From Ensifer sp. LC163 (GTDB lineage Bacteria > Pseudomonadota > Alphaproteobacteria > Rhizobiales > Rhizobiaceae), in contig NZ_MBSS01000001.1 of NCBI RefSeq assembly GCF_001695855.1, forward strand, positions 620,001 through 684,000: a DNA stretch of 64,000 bases. Reading direction: 5' to 3'. A program made the position numbers and the translations under genes. The stretch's first letter is position 1; every line of letters begins with the position of its first letter. Shown in pieces: positions 44,958 to 53,129 of the stretch. The notes beneath the pieces were generated by a model. It saw nothing but the letters and a program-made list of their open reading frames with translations, was not told where the DNA came from and did no database searches.

Positions 44958-45356
44958 CTATTTGGCGGCCGACGGGTCCCTCAGATAGGCAATGACGTCG
45001 GCAATGTCCTGCGGCTTCTTCAGCCCGGCAAAGCTCATCTTGGTGCCGCCCACCATCGCCTTGGGGCTCAAGAGATACTCGCTCAGCGTCGCCTCATCCC
45101 ATACATGCCCCTCGGAACCGAAGGCCTTCATGGCCTCGGAATAGCTGTAGTCGGGGACCGAGGCGGCCGGGCGGCCGATGACGCCCATCAGGCTCGGCCC
45201 CACCCTGTTGTTGGGCTCGGTCGCCGTGTGGCAGGCGCCGCATTTGCGGAAGACGCCAGCGCCCGCCTTGGCATCGCCGCCGGCATGGCCGGGCGTGGCC
45301 CCGAGACAGAGACAGAGCAGGAGAGACGGAAGCAGACGCGGCATCGCGAACCTCAT
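44958..45356 (-). CDS. Class I cytochrome c (c2-type), periplasmic
   Basis: A 132-residue protein with a signal peptide (about 25 residues, ending GHA). One heme site, CGACH, covers Cys39 to His43. The axial Met is in KMSFAGL near residue 110. NRVGPSLMGVIGRPAA and the C-terminal PQDIADVIAYL helix are typical of c2/c550 cytochromes. It carries electrons in the periplasm. It is not coupled to the coiled-coil gene (165-bp gap downstream). Confidence 0.93.
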   Translation of the reverse strand: MRFAMPRLLPSLLLCLCLGATPGHAGGDAKAGAGVFRKCGACHTATEPNNRVGPSLMGVIGRPAASVPDYSYSEAMKAFGSEGHVWDEATLSEYLLSPKAMVGGTKMSFAGLKKPQDIADVIAYLRDPSAAK

Positions 45357-45423
45357 CGGGAAGAACCGGGATCAGCATGGCATCCCGAAGGCGTGACTTT
45401 CAAGGTGCCACGCGGCCGCACAC

Positions 45424-45509
45424 GGCGCCACGCGTCCAATGGGACGCTGTAACACTCTAAAGCTGCTGCATAACGCCTTGAATCGAATCCGGTTTAAGGC
45501 GTCAAGCAG
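45424..45509 (+). repeat. Degenerate RIME-like element overlapping the tdk stop
   Basis: The first palindrome is eroded (GCCACGCGTCCAATGGGACG), then CTGTAACACTCTAAAGCTGC, then CTTGAATCGAATCCGGTTTAAG. The right end contains bases 45502-45504, the tdk stop codon. Confidence 0.6.
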
Positions 45510-46095
45510 GGTCGCAGCGCATCTTTTCTTCCCAATGGCGCCGGCAATAGGAGACATATTTCTCGTTGCCGCCGACCTCGACCTGGGCACCCTCGCGCAC
45601 GACATTGCCCTGCCCGTCGAGACGGACGACCATGGTCGCCTTGCGGCCGCAGTCGCAGATCGTGCGCACTTCGCGCAGCTCGTCGGCAATTGCCAGCAGC
45701 GCCATCGAGCCCGGAAAGAGCTTGCCCTGGAAATCGGTGCGCAACCCGTAGGCCATGACGGGAATGCCGATCCGGTCGGCGACCCGCGCCAGCTGCCAGA
45801 CCTGCTCCTCATCGAGAAACTGCGCTTCATCGACGAAGACACAGGCAATCTGACCGGCGCCATCGGTGTTGAGCTTTTCGATCAGCGCGTAAAGATCGTC
45901 GCCGCCATGGAAGGGAATGGCATCCGCATCGAGGCCGATGCGGGACGAAATACGCCCGGTGCCTGCCCGGTCATCGAACGCCGCAATCAGCATGACGACG
46001 CGCATGCCGCGTTCCTGATAGTTGTAGGATGCCTGCAACAGCAACGTGCTCTTGCCCGCATTCATCGTCGCATAGCTGAAATAGAGTTTGGCCAT
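45502..46095 (-). CDS. tdk: Thymidine kinase
   Basis: A 197-residue type II thymidine kinase, which phosphorylates thymidine to dTMP. The P-loop YATMNAGKSTLLL lies at residues 8-20, VFVDEAQFL contains the acidic catalytic pair, and the zinc ribbon has CDCGRKA and CRRHW. ATG 46095 (MAKLYFSYAT) has GCAGGAT before it; longer upstream readings lack family similarity. The last few codons and stop lie in a repeat remnant, so the tail may be locally variable. Confidence 0.95.
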   Translation of the reverse strand: MAKLYFSYATMNAGKSTLLLQASYNYQERGMRVVMLIAAFDDRAGTGRISSRIGLDADAIPFHGGDDLYALIEKLNTDGAGQIACVFVDEAQFLDEEQVWQLARVADRIGIPVMAYGLRTDFQGKLFPGSMALLAIADELREVRTICDCGRKATMVVRLDGQGNVVREGAQVEVGGNEKYVSYCRRHWEEKMRCDPA

Positions 46096-46296
46096 ATCCT
46101 GCCGTTTCCGGAAATCGTCTTGCCGGTACATGACGAGGCTTCGCCCCGAAGGCCAGTGCCTGTTTGCGCGACCCACAGTTTTTCGCCCGGCTTGACCATT
46201 TCGTGGGCATTGCGACATTCAGCGTCGCATCGTGCATCCCGTCCGCGTATTGACGCAATACACTTCCTTCGACATCAAAGCGCTTGAATTCGCTAT

Positions 46297-46338
46297 CCAA
46301 TGGTGTTTGGCTAAAATGCCAATGGTGTTTGGCTAAAA
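46297..46338 (+). promoter_or_regulatory. Tandem 20-bp direct repeat upstream of choX
   Basis: CCAATGGTGTTTGGCTAAAA occurs twice without mismatch (46297-46316 and 46319-46338), offset by 22 bp, about two helical turns. Each unit contains the dyad GCCAA/TTGGC on the second copy (GCCAATGGTGTTTGGC) and nearly so on the first. It lies 29 bp before the choX start, as an operator would. Confidence 0.5.
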
Positions 46339-46366
46339 CAATAATAGAGGCAGGGGAACGACAACT

Positions 46367-47323
46367 ATGAACAAAGCACTCTCTCTCAAATTCATGCTCG
46401 CGGGCGCCGTTTCGGTGGCTGCCCTCGTTGCAGGAAACGCCGCGGCAGCCGAGCCGGAAAGCTGTGGCACCGTCCGGTTCTCCGATGTCGGATGGACGGA
46501 TATCACCGCCACCACCGCCACGGTTTCCGCTGTCCTCAAGGGGCTCGGCTACGAGACCGACATCAAGGTTCTCTCCGTTCCGGTCACCTACACCTCGCTC
46601 AAGAACAAGGACATCGACGTCTTCCTCGGCAACTGGATGCCGACCCAGGAAAACGACGTGCGCCCTTATCTTGACGACAAGTCGGTGGAATCCTTCGGGC
46701 CTAACCTCGAAGGCGCGAAGTACACGCTGGCGACTAACGCCAAGGGTGCTGAACTCGGCATCAAGGACTTCAAGGACATCGCCGCCCAGAAGGACGCGCT
46801 CGAGGGCAAGATCTACGGCATCGAGCCGGGCAATGACGGCAACCGCCTGATCATCGACATGGTCGACAAGGACACTTTCGGCCTCAAGGGCTTCGAAGTC
46901 GTCGAATCCTCCGAACAGGGCATGCTGGCGCAGGTCGCCCGCTCCGAAAAGGACGGTGCGCCGATCGTATTCCTCGGCTGGGAACCGCACCCGATGAACG
47001 CCAATTTCAAGCTCACCTATCTCTCCGGCGGCGACGATATCTTCGGCCCCAACTTCGGCGGCGCCACCATCTTCACGAACGTGCGTGCCGGCTATACCAC
47101 CGAATGCCCGAATGTCGGCAAGCTGCTCACGAACCTCAAGTTCTCGCTGCAGATGGAAAATGAGATCATGGGCAAGATCCTCAACGACGGCAAGGAACCG
47201 GACGCCGCCGCCAAGGAATGGCTGAAGGCCAACCCGACGGCGATCGAACCATGGCTTGCCGGCGTCACAACCAAGGATGGCGGCGAAGGCCTCGCCGCGG
47301 CGAAGACCGCGCTCGGGCTCTGA
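46367..47323 (+). CDS. choX: Choline ABC transporter, substrate-binding protein
   Basis: A 318-residue periplasmic binding protein with a signal peptide (about 28 residues). It binds choline for ChoW/ChoV. The aromatic cage residues of S. meliloti ChoX are all present at the same numbers: Trp43 and Asp45 (VGWTD), Trp90 (GNWMP), Tyr119, Asn156 and Trp205 (LGWEPH). AGGGGAA precedes the ATG. The tandem 20-bp repeat upstream may be the operator, and a terminator-like hairpin follows the stop before choW. Confidence 0.97.
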   Translation: MNKALSLKFMLAGAVSVAALVAGNAAAAEPESCGTVRFSDVGWTDITATTATVSAVLKGLGYETDIKVLSVPVTYTSLKNKDIDVFLGNWMPTQENDVRPYLDDKSVESFGPNLEGAKYTLATNAKGAELGIKDFKDIAAQKDALEGKIYGIEPGNDGNRLIIDMVDKDTFGLKGFEVVESSEQGMLAQVARSEKDGAPIVFLGWEPHPMNANFKLTYLSGGDDIFGPNFGGATIFTNVRAGYTTECPNVGKLLTNLKFSLQMENEIMGKILNDGKEPDAAAKEWLKANPTAIEPWLAGVTTKDGGEGLAAAKTALGL

Positions 47324-47329
47324 CCGGTA

Positions 47330-47354
47330 GCAAGGCGGGGCAAGTCCCCGCCTT
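47330..47354 (+). terminator. Hairpin between choX and choW
   Basis: AAGGCGGGG and CCCCGCCTT form a perfect stem with a 4-6 nt loop and a TTTTTT run. As an internal terminator it would yield more ChoX than ChoWV, as needed for a binding protein. Confidence 0.85.
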
Positions 47355-47405
47355 TTTTCACCGCATCGCGCGATATTTTTGATCTGACGAGACGGATTCA
47401 CTCCT

Positions 47406-48251
47406 GTGGAATTTCTGACCGAAAACCGCATCCCCATCGGCGGCTGGGCCAAGGCGTTCGTCGACTGGCTGACAACGAACTTCGAGCTGTTCTTCGACCA
47501 GCTTGCTGGCTTCCTGTCGGGCGTCGTCGGCGTTCTGCTCTATATCCTGCAGACGCCGCACCCGATGATCGTCGTTGCCGTGATCACGGCGCTCGCCTGG
47601 TGGTTCCGCCGTTCGCTCGGCGTGACGCTTTTCACCGGCCTCGGACTGCTGCTGATCATCAACCAGGGCTACTGGAAGGAAACGACGGAGACGCTGGCGC
47701 TGGTGCTGGCCGCGAGCGTCGTCAGCATGGCCGTCGGCGTTCCACTCGGAATTGCCGCCGCGCGCCGGGCCTGGGTCTATGCCGTCATGCGGCCGATCCT
47801 CGATCTGATGCAGACGATCCCGACCTTCGTCTACCTGATCCCGGCTCTGATCCTCTTTGGTCTCGGTATGGTGCCTGGCCTGATCGCAACCGTGATCTTC
47901 GCCATTCCCGCACCCATCCGCCTGACCCGCCTCGGCATCATCTCGACGCCGCCCTCGCTGGTCGAAGCGGCACAGGCCTTCGGCGCAACGCCCGGCCAGG
48001 TGCTGCGCAAGGTCGAGCTTCCCTTCGCCATGCCGCAGATCATGGCGGGCCTTACCCAGACGATCATGCTCTCCCTGTCGATGGTGGTCATCGCCGCGCT
48101 CGTCGGCGCCAACGGCCTCGGCGTTCCCGTGCTTCGGGCGCTTAACTCGGTCAATGTCGCCAAGGGGTTCGAGGCCGGTCTCTGCATCGTTATCCTCGCC
48201 ATCATCCTCGACCGCCTGTTCCGCTCGTCCGACGAAGGAGAGGGTGCATGA
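47406..48251 (+). CDS. choW: Choline ABC transporter, permease
   Basis: A 281-residue integral membrane protein with about seven helices. A long first periplasmic part precedes a helix near residue 65, and the EAA-type motif LVEAAQAFGATPGQVLRKVE faces ChoV. The family is the OpuAB/ProW-like permeases. It lies 82 nt after choX, beyond the terminator hairpin, and overlaps choV by four bases (ATGA). Together with ChoX and ChoV it imports choline for use as osmoprotectant precursor or carbon and nitrogen source. Confidence 0.95.
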   Translation: MEFLTENRIPIGGWAKAFVDWLTTNFELFFDQLAGFLSGVVGVLLYILQTPHPMIVVAVITALAWWFRRSLGVTLFTGLGLLLIINQGYWKETTETLALVLAASVVSMAVGVPLGIAAARRAWVYAVMRPILDLMQTIPTFVYLIPALILFGLGMVPGLIATVIFAIPAPIRLTRLGIISTPPSLVEAAQAFGATPGQVLRKVELPFAMPQIMAGLTQTIMLSLSMVVIAALVGANGLGVPVLRALNSVNVAKGFEAGLCIVILAIILDRLFRSSDEGEGA

Positions 48252-49297
48252 CCGACGCCGTCGTTTTCAAGAATGTCGACATCATCTTCGGCAACAATCC
48301 GCAGACAGCACTGCAGATGGTCGACCAGGGCAAGACCCGCGACGAAATCGGCGCCGCCACCGGGCTGGTGCTCGGCGTCGCCGGCGCATCGCTGGCGATC
48401 AACGAGGGCGAGATCCTCGTTTTGATGGGCCTCTCCGGCTCCGGCAAGTCGACCCTGCTTCGCGCCGTCAACGGCCTTGCGCCCGTCGTTCGCGGCGAGG
48501 TCGAGGTCAAGACGGCAAACGGGCCGCTCAACCCCTATCGCACCAACGCCAAGTCGCTGCGCGACTTCCGCATGCACACTGTGTCCATGGTGTTCCAGCA
48601 GTTCGCGCTCTTGCCCTGGCGCACTGTCGCCGACAATGTCGGCTTCGGTCTCGAGCTTGCCGGCATGCCGGACGCCGAACGCAAGGCCCGCGTCGGCGAG
48701 CAGCTTGAACTCGTCAACCTGACGAAGTGGGCAGATCGCAAGGTCAACGAGCTTTCGGGCGGCATGCAGCAGCGTGTCGGCCTTGCCCGCGCCTTTGCGA
48801 CCGGCGCGCCGATCCTGTTGATGGACGAGCCGTTCTCGGCCCTCGATCCGCTGATCCGCACCCGGCTTCAGGACGAGCTGCTTGAATTCCAGCGGCGCCT
48901 GAAGAAGACGATCGTGTTCGTCAGCCACGATCTCGATGAGGCGTTCCGCATCGGCAACCGCATTGCCATCATGGAAGGCGGCCGCATCATCCAGTGCGGG
49001 ACTCCGCAGGACATCGTCAGAAACCCGGCGAACCAGTATGTCGCCGATTTCGTCCAGCATATGAACCCGATCAGCATGCTGACGGCCAAGGACGTGATGC
49101 AAACCGGCGTCGAGCGTGGAGCGACCGTTGCCGGCGTAACGGCGACCGCCAAGCCGACGACGCCGCTCGTCGACATCCTCGATGCCATGTCCCGCCACCC
49201 GGGCAGCGTCGGCGTCGTCGACAACGGCTCCGTCGTTGGCACGATCAACGCGCAGAACATCGTCGACGGCCTGACGCGACATCGCAGCAGAAGTTGA
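48248..49297 (+). CDS. choV: Choline ABC transporter, ATP-binding protein
   Basis: A 349-residue ABC ATPase of the ProV/OpuAA type. Walker A is GLSGSGKST, the signature LSGGMQQRVGLARAF, Walker B ILLMDEPFSALDP and the switch His in FVSHDLDEA. The last ~75 residues hold a single CBS-like region (LTAKDVMQTGV... to DNGSVVGTINAQNIVDGL), which senses ionic state in ProV relatives. Its ATG overlaps the choW stop. A terminator follows 21 nt after its TGA. Confidence 0.95.
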   Translation: MTDAVVFKNVDIIFGNNPQTALQMVDQGKTRDEIGAATGLVLGVAGASLAINEGEILVLMGLSGSGKSTLLRAVNGLAPVVRGEVEVKTANGPLNPYRTNAKSLRDFRMHTVSMVFQQFALLPWRTVADNVGFGLELAGMPDAERKARVGEQLELVNLTKWADRKVNELSGGMQQRVGLARAFATGAPILLMDEPFSALDPLIRTRLQDELLEFQRRLKKTIVFVSHDLDEAFRIGNRIAIMEGGRIIQCGTPQDIVRNPANQYVADFVQHMNPISMLTAKDVMQTGVERGATVAGVTATAKPTTPLVDILDAMSRHPGSVGVVDNGSVVGTINAQNIVDGLTRHRSRS

Positions 49298-49317
49298 CGA
49301 ACGCACACAAGAAGCCA

Positions 49318-49350
49318 ATAAAAGCCCGGAATCCGTTCCGGGCTTTTTCG
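49318..49350 (+). terminator. Intrinsic terminator of choXWV
   Basis: AAAAGCCCGGAA pairs with TTCCGGGCTTTT with a 6-nt loop and a T-run. Confidence 0.88.
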
Positions 49351-49386
49351 TCTGGAGCCGGGCTGAAATTCAGGAAGGACTGACGA

Positions 49387-50130
49387 ATGAGCGACAAACC
49401 GAATGTGTTGCGCGAAACCGATGACGAGGCCCGCACGCTGGCGCATACGCTGTTGCGTGGCGCGCGCAGCGGCTCGCTTGCGGCAATCGAACCGGAGAGC
49501 GGCGGTTTCCCCTTCGTCAGTCGTGTGCTCGTCGGCATGGACGTCGACGGCGTACCGGTGATCCTGATCTCCAAGTTGTCGACCCATACCAAGGCGCTGC
49601 TTGCCGACGCGCGCGCCTCGCTGCTGACCGGAGAGCCCGGCAAGGGCGACCCCCTCGCCCATCCCAGGCTCACTGTGCAGTGCGAGGCCGAAGCGGTCTC
49701 GCACGATTCGGAAGCCCATGCGCGCATCCGCGAGCGATTCGTTCGTCGTCATCCGAAATCGAAGCTCTATGTCGACTTTCCCGATTTCGGCTTCTTCCGC
49801 CTGAACCCGTTACGCGCCAGCCTTAACGGTGGCTTCGGCCGCGCCTATGTCCTGACGGCGCAGGACCTGGTGATCGAATCACCGGCGACGGCATCGCTCG
49901 CCGCCATGGAAGCCGGGGCTATCGAACATATGAATGCCGATCATGCCGACGCGGTCAGATTTTACGCTGAGAAACTCTGCGGTGCTCCTGCGGGCGACTG
50001 GAAAGTCGTCGGAATCGACGCTGCCGGGCTCGATCTCGCCCTTGGCGACCAATTGAAGCGGCTTGAGTTCCCTGCGCCAATGCGGGACAGTTCGGAGTTA
50101 CGGCCACTTTTGCGCGAACTTTACGGTTAA
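49387..50130 (+). CDS. HugZ/pyridoxamine-oxidase-like heme or FMN protein with DUF2470
   Basis: A 247-residue cytosolic protein. Residues 1-150 form the split-barrel FMN-binding fold (GSLAAIEPESGGFPFVSRVL, HTKALLADARASLLTGEPG, RLTVQCEA). The C-terminal ~80 residues are a DUF2470 domain with AIEHMNADHADAVRFYAEKL. This combination is seen in HugZ/HutZ heme-utilisation proteins. A heme receptor lies 17 kb away, but linkage is not shown. GGAAGG precedes the ATG. It is followed by nolR after 107 bp. Confidence 0.85.
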   Translation: MSDKPNVLRETDDEARTLAHTLLRGARSGSLAAIEPESGGFPFVSRVLVGMDVDGVPVILISKLSTHTKALLADARASLLTGEPGKGDPLAHPRLTVQCEAEAVSHDSEAHARIRERFVRRHPKSKLYVDFPDFGFFRLNPLRASLNGGFGRAYVLTAQDLVIESPATASLAAMEAGAIEHMNADHADAVRFYAEKLCGAPAGDWKVVGIDAAGLDLALGDQLKRLEFPAPMRDSSELRPLLRELYG

Positions 50131-50237
50131 TCGCTCGCCAGCTACCCCCATTTCTTGCAGTAGGTAGTTGCCCTTTTATGCATCACGACTAATTATCGTC
50201 CTTCGTCAACCATAACTACGTGTGATGTAATTTTCGC

Positions 50238-50594
50238 ATGGAGCACGCAATGCAGCCACTTTCGCCTGAAAAACACGATGAAGCCGAGATAGCAGCCGGC
50301 TTCCTCTCGGCCATGGCAAACCCTAAGCGCCTTCTCATCCTCGATTCCCTTGTCAAGGAAGAGATGGCGGTCGGCGCATTGGCCAATAAGGTGGGGCTGA
50401 GCCAGTCCGCTCTGTCCCAGCACCTGTCCAAGCTGCGAGCCCAGAATCTGGTCAGCACTCGGCGCGACGCTCAGACGATCTACTATTCCAGCTCGTCCGA
50501 CGCCGTCATGAGAATTTTGGGTACGCTCTCCGATATCTACGGCGTTGCAGCAAATGCCGTGGAAGAAAAGACATTGGTCCGCCGCTCGGCCTGA
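50238..50594 (+). CDS. nolR: ArsR-family transcriptional regulator NolR
   Basis: A 118-residue winged helix-turn-helix protein. FLSAMANPKRLLILDSLV, GALANKVGLSQSALSQHLSK (recognition helix) and DAQTIYYSSSSDAVM are as I recall for S. meliloti NolR, the repressor of nod genes and of quorum-sensing and growth-linked genes. The length equals the usual 118. A second ATG lies four codons on (MQPLSPEK) and could be used. In S. meliloti NolR binds its own promoter; I could not mark a confident operator in the 107-bp upstream gap. It is monocistronic. Confidence 0.92.
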   Translation: MEHAMQPLSPEKHDEAEIAAGFLSAMANPKRLLILDSLVKEEMAVGALANKVGLSQSALSQHLSKLRAQNLVSTRRDAQTIYYSSSSDAVMRILGTLSDIYGVAANAVEEKTLVRRSA

Positions 50595-50809
50595 CCTTCT
50601 CAGTCCGCAACAGGGATCATGCCCTGAAGTAGCCCCACACGAGAAATCGCGCGGGGCTTATTCTTTTCTGGAAGATCGGCAGACGGGGCAAGCCATTGCC
50701 CGGCCGAAGCGCCCGTTGCCCTGATAACATCGGCAGCCAATGTTGCCCGGAGCTTGCCGCCGATGTTTACGCGGCCTTGAGGTTTCCGGGTCAGGATGCG
50801 CCCGGACAT

Positions 50810-50914
50810 TACAGCGCCGCGCGTCAAATATGACGCGCAAAGGACGCTATACGCTTTAAACCTGCTGCAGGATTTTATCCCTAAATCGGATCGATTTAAG
50901 GAATTATGCAGTAG
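50810..50914 (+). repeat. RIME-like element, copy 6
   Basis: TTACAGCGCCGCGCGTC, GGACGCT (slightly eroded), CCTGCTGCAGGATTTTATCC, palindrome TAAATCGGATCGATTTA, ATTATGCAGTAG. It ends 25 bp before the following oxidoreductase gene, so it is probably in its 5' untranslated region. Apart from this repeat, the gap 50595-50939 (345 bp) shows nothing else. Confidence 0.85.
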
Positions 50915-50939
50915 CAGCCGGGACATCGGGTTTCACGCA

Positions 50940-51986
50940 ATGCAAGACAAGGTCCGTTGGGGCATCGCTGGTACTGGCGCCATCGCGAACAGCTTCGCGT
51001 CCGACATCCGGTTTACCGGCAATGCCGTGCTGGCCGCCGCCTATTCCCGCAGTCAGGAAAAGGCTGATGCCTTCGCCGCCCGTTTCGGCGGCATCGCCAG
51101 CCATTCCAGCATCGAGGCCTTCGCCGCCGATCCGGGTATCGACGCGGTCTACGTCGCCTCGCCGAACGCCGTCCACCTGGAGCACGCCATCGTCTTCCTG
51201 TCGGCGAACAAGGCCGTGCTGGTCGAAAAGCCGCTGGCGACTTCGTTCGACGACGCGCGTTCGCTCGCCGCCTTGGCCGCAGCCAAAAGCCTGTTCGCCA
51301 TGGAGGGCATGTGGTCCTGTTTCCTGCCGGCGATCACAAAGGCGCGCGCCCTGCTCGATGGAGAAGCGCTGGGTCGCATCCGGCATGTCAAAGCCGAGCT
51401 TGCCTATGAGAAGCCGTTCGATCCCACGAGCCGCTTCTTCGACGCCAGGCTCGGTGGTGGATCGCTGCTCGACCTAGGCATCTACCCGCTGTCCGTGTGC
51501 CTTAACCTGTTCGGGCACCCGCAAGCCGTCGACGGCCACTGGCAAAGCGCACCCACGGGCGTCGACCTCTCGGCGGGCATACGCCTTGCCTATACCGGCT
51601 TCGAGGCTCATCTTTCCTGCGGTTTCGACCGTGACGGCGACAATCGCTTCATTATCGACGGAGACCGCGGTACGCTCGTCATCGACGCGCCGTTTCTGAA
51701 GGCGAACCGGCTGTTCCTCGGCAGCAACGGCCTGGTGCGCAAGGTTATCGCACCAAAGGGCCAGGGCCTGTGGGCAAAGGCACTGACGCGAATTGCCAGG
51801 CGTACCTCGCTGCCCGGCCTTCAGCGCTTCGATCTGCCCTTCCCCGGCAACGGATTGCAATTCGAGATCGAAGCGGCAAGTGCGGCGATCCTGGAGGGCT
51901 GGCACGAGCATATCCTGATGCCGATGTCGCGCAGCACCCAGGCGGTCGAAATCATCGAGAAGATCCGCGCCCTGCCGCCGTCATAG
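50940..51986 (+). CDS. Gfo/Idh/MocA family oxidoreductase
   Basis: A 348-residue NAD(P)-dependent sugar or inositol dehydrogenase-like protein. The Rossmann motif is GIAGTGAIANSFA (residues 8-20). The conserved EKPLA of this family is present as VLVEKPLATSFDDA. The C-terminal substrate-binding part starts KARALLDGEALGRIRHVKAE. ATG 50940 (MQDKVRWGIAG) is the first with family resemblance. Its 3' end overlaps the convergent second Gfo/Idh gene by six bases. Substrate unknown. Confidence 0.9.
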   Translation: MQDKVRWGIAGTGAIANSFASDIRFTGNAVLAAAYSRSQEKADAFAARFGGIASHSSIEAFAADPGIDAVYVASPNAVHLEHAIVFLSANKAVLVEKPLATSFDDARSLAALAAAKSLFAMEGMWSCFLPAITKARALLDGEALGRIRHVKAELAYEKPFDPTSRFFDARLGGGSLLDLGIYPLSVCLNLFGHPQAVDGHWQSAPTGVDLSAGIRLAYTGFEAHLSCGFDRDGDNRFIIDGDRGTLVIDAPFLKANRLFLGSNGLVRKVIAPKGQGLWAKALTRIARRTSLPGLQRFDLPFPGNGLQFEIEAASAAILEGWHEHILMPMSRSTQAVEIIEKIRALPPS

Positions 51987-53117
51987 ATCGAGCGGGCGAT
52001 AGCCCTGGCGGCCGTTGTTGAGGGCAAGCACGATCTCGGTGAGGTGGCGCGCCGTCGTTCCGGAAAAGAACGGCGCCTCCCCACGCGCGATCGCATCGGC
52101 CTGAGCAGCAATGCCACTGACAAAATCGATCTTTGAGGGATAGGCGGGCAAGACCGACGCCTTGGCCCTGGTCGGATAGCGCACCTTGTTGCCGGCGTAG
52201 AGCCGGACAGGCAGCTTGCGACCGGTCTTCCACTCGACCCAGTCGAGGATGCGGTGCTGCAGCGAACGCTTGGCACCGAAAGCTTCGACATGAATGGGAG
52301 AGCGGTTGTCCCAGAGATCACGTACGACGATGGTGCCCTTGTCGCCGATAACTGTCAGCGAACGGTCGCGCGGGGCCGCAAGCCCGCAGGTTACGCGCGC
52401 CGTCACGCCTGAACGGAAGGAAAGGCAACCGACGGAAAAATCCGGGCCGAGGTGCAGCCGTTCCGTGCCCGGTCCCTTGTCCGGGAAGGTCAAGGCAGAA
52501 ACGGCGCTGACCTCGGCAACCGGTCCGAAAAGCGAAACAAGCCAGCTTGCCGCATAGCCCGCATGCTCCAGCGTGCAGCCGACTTCGAACTCATGCACGC
52601 CGGGCCAGCGGGCGCCGGAACGGCTGCGCCATTCGCGCCAGTTCGCTCTAAACACCGGGCCGTCTTCCATTTCCGCATAGACGAGGCGCGGCTTGCCTAT
52701 GGCGCCGGCCGCAAGCAGCGAGGCACAGAGCGCCTGCGCTTCGCTGAGTGCATTGGCCGGGGCGCCACCAAGCACCAGCGCCCGCTCTCGCGCCAGCTCT
52801 ACGAGTTCACTCGCCTCCTCGACGCCCATTGCCAGCGGCTTTTCACAATAGACGTGCTTGCCGGCGAGAAGCGCTGCGCGGTTTACCGTATAGTGGCTCT
52901 CCGGCGTCGTCAGGTTGACGACGATCGCCACCGCCGGATCCGCTAGCACCTCGTCCAGCGTCGCGTAACGGTTGACCTTCCAGTAGGCGGCAAACTCCGT
53001 CAGGCGTGTTTCGTCTCGATCCCAGACGCCGGTGAGCCGCAGCTGCGGATGGTTGGCAAGCGTCGTCATGTAATAGTCGGCAACGAAACCCGTTCCGACA
53101 AAGGCTATCCCGGTCAT
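51981..53117 (-). CDS. Gfo/Idh/MocA family oxidoreductase (second, convergent)
   Basis: A 378-residue paralogue-type protein. Rossmann motif GIAFVGTGFVADYYM at residues 3-17, NLTTPESHYTVNRAALLAGK and the catalytic-region EKPLAMGVEEA, then GVHEFEVGCTLEHAGY in the C-terminal domain. ATG 53117 is used; a GTG one codon upstream is possible. It is convergent with, and overlaps, the first Gfo/Idh gene by six bases. The GH9 cellulase gene ends 12 nt upstream on the same strand, so the two may form an operon for glucan use. Confidence 0.9.
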   Translation of the reverse strand: MTGIAFVGTGFVADYYMTTLANHPQLRLTGVWDRDETRLTEFAAYWKVNRYATLDEVLADPAVAIVVNLTTPESHYTVNRAALLAGKHVYCEKPLAMGVEEASELVELARERALVLGGAPANALSEAQALCASLLAAGAIGKPRLVYAEMEDGPVFRANWREWRSRSGARWPGVHEFEVGCTLEHAGYAASWLVSLFGPVAEVSAVSALTFPDKGPGTERLHLGPDFSVGCLSFRSGVTARVTCGLAAPRDRSLTVIGDKGTIVVRDLWDNRSPIHVEAFGAKRSLQHRILDWVEWKTGRKLPVRLYAGNKVRYPTRAKASVLPAYPSKIDFVSGIAAQADAIARGEAPFFSGTTARHLTEIVLALNNGRQGYRPLDL

Positions 53118-53129
53118 CACTGCAGCCCC

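Noticed and set aside
42486-45452. A ~988-codon open frame on the plus strand opposite the coiled-coil and 382-aa genes
   Set aside because: It is antisense to three clear minus-strand genes, is rich in Arg, His, Gly and Leu, and has no domain; high GC keeps antisense frames open.
50160-50237. NolR self-binding operator
   Set aside because: The short AT-rich stretch CTAATTATCG has only a half-match to the published NolR motif; not enough to mark a site.
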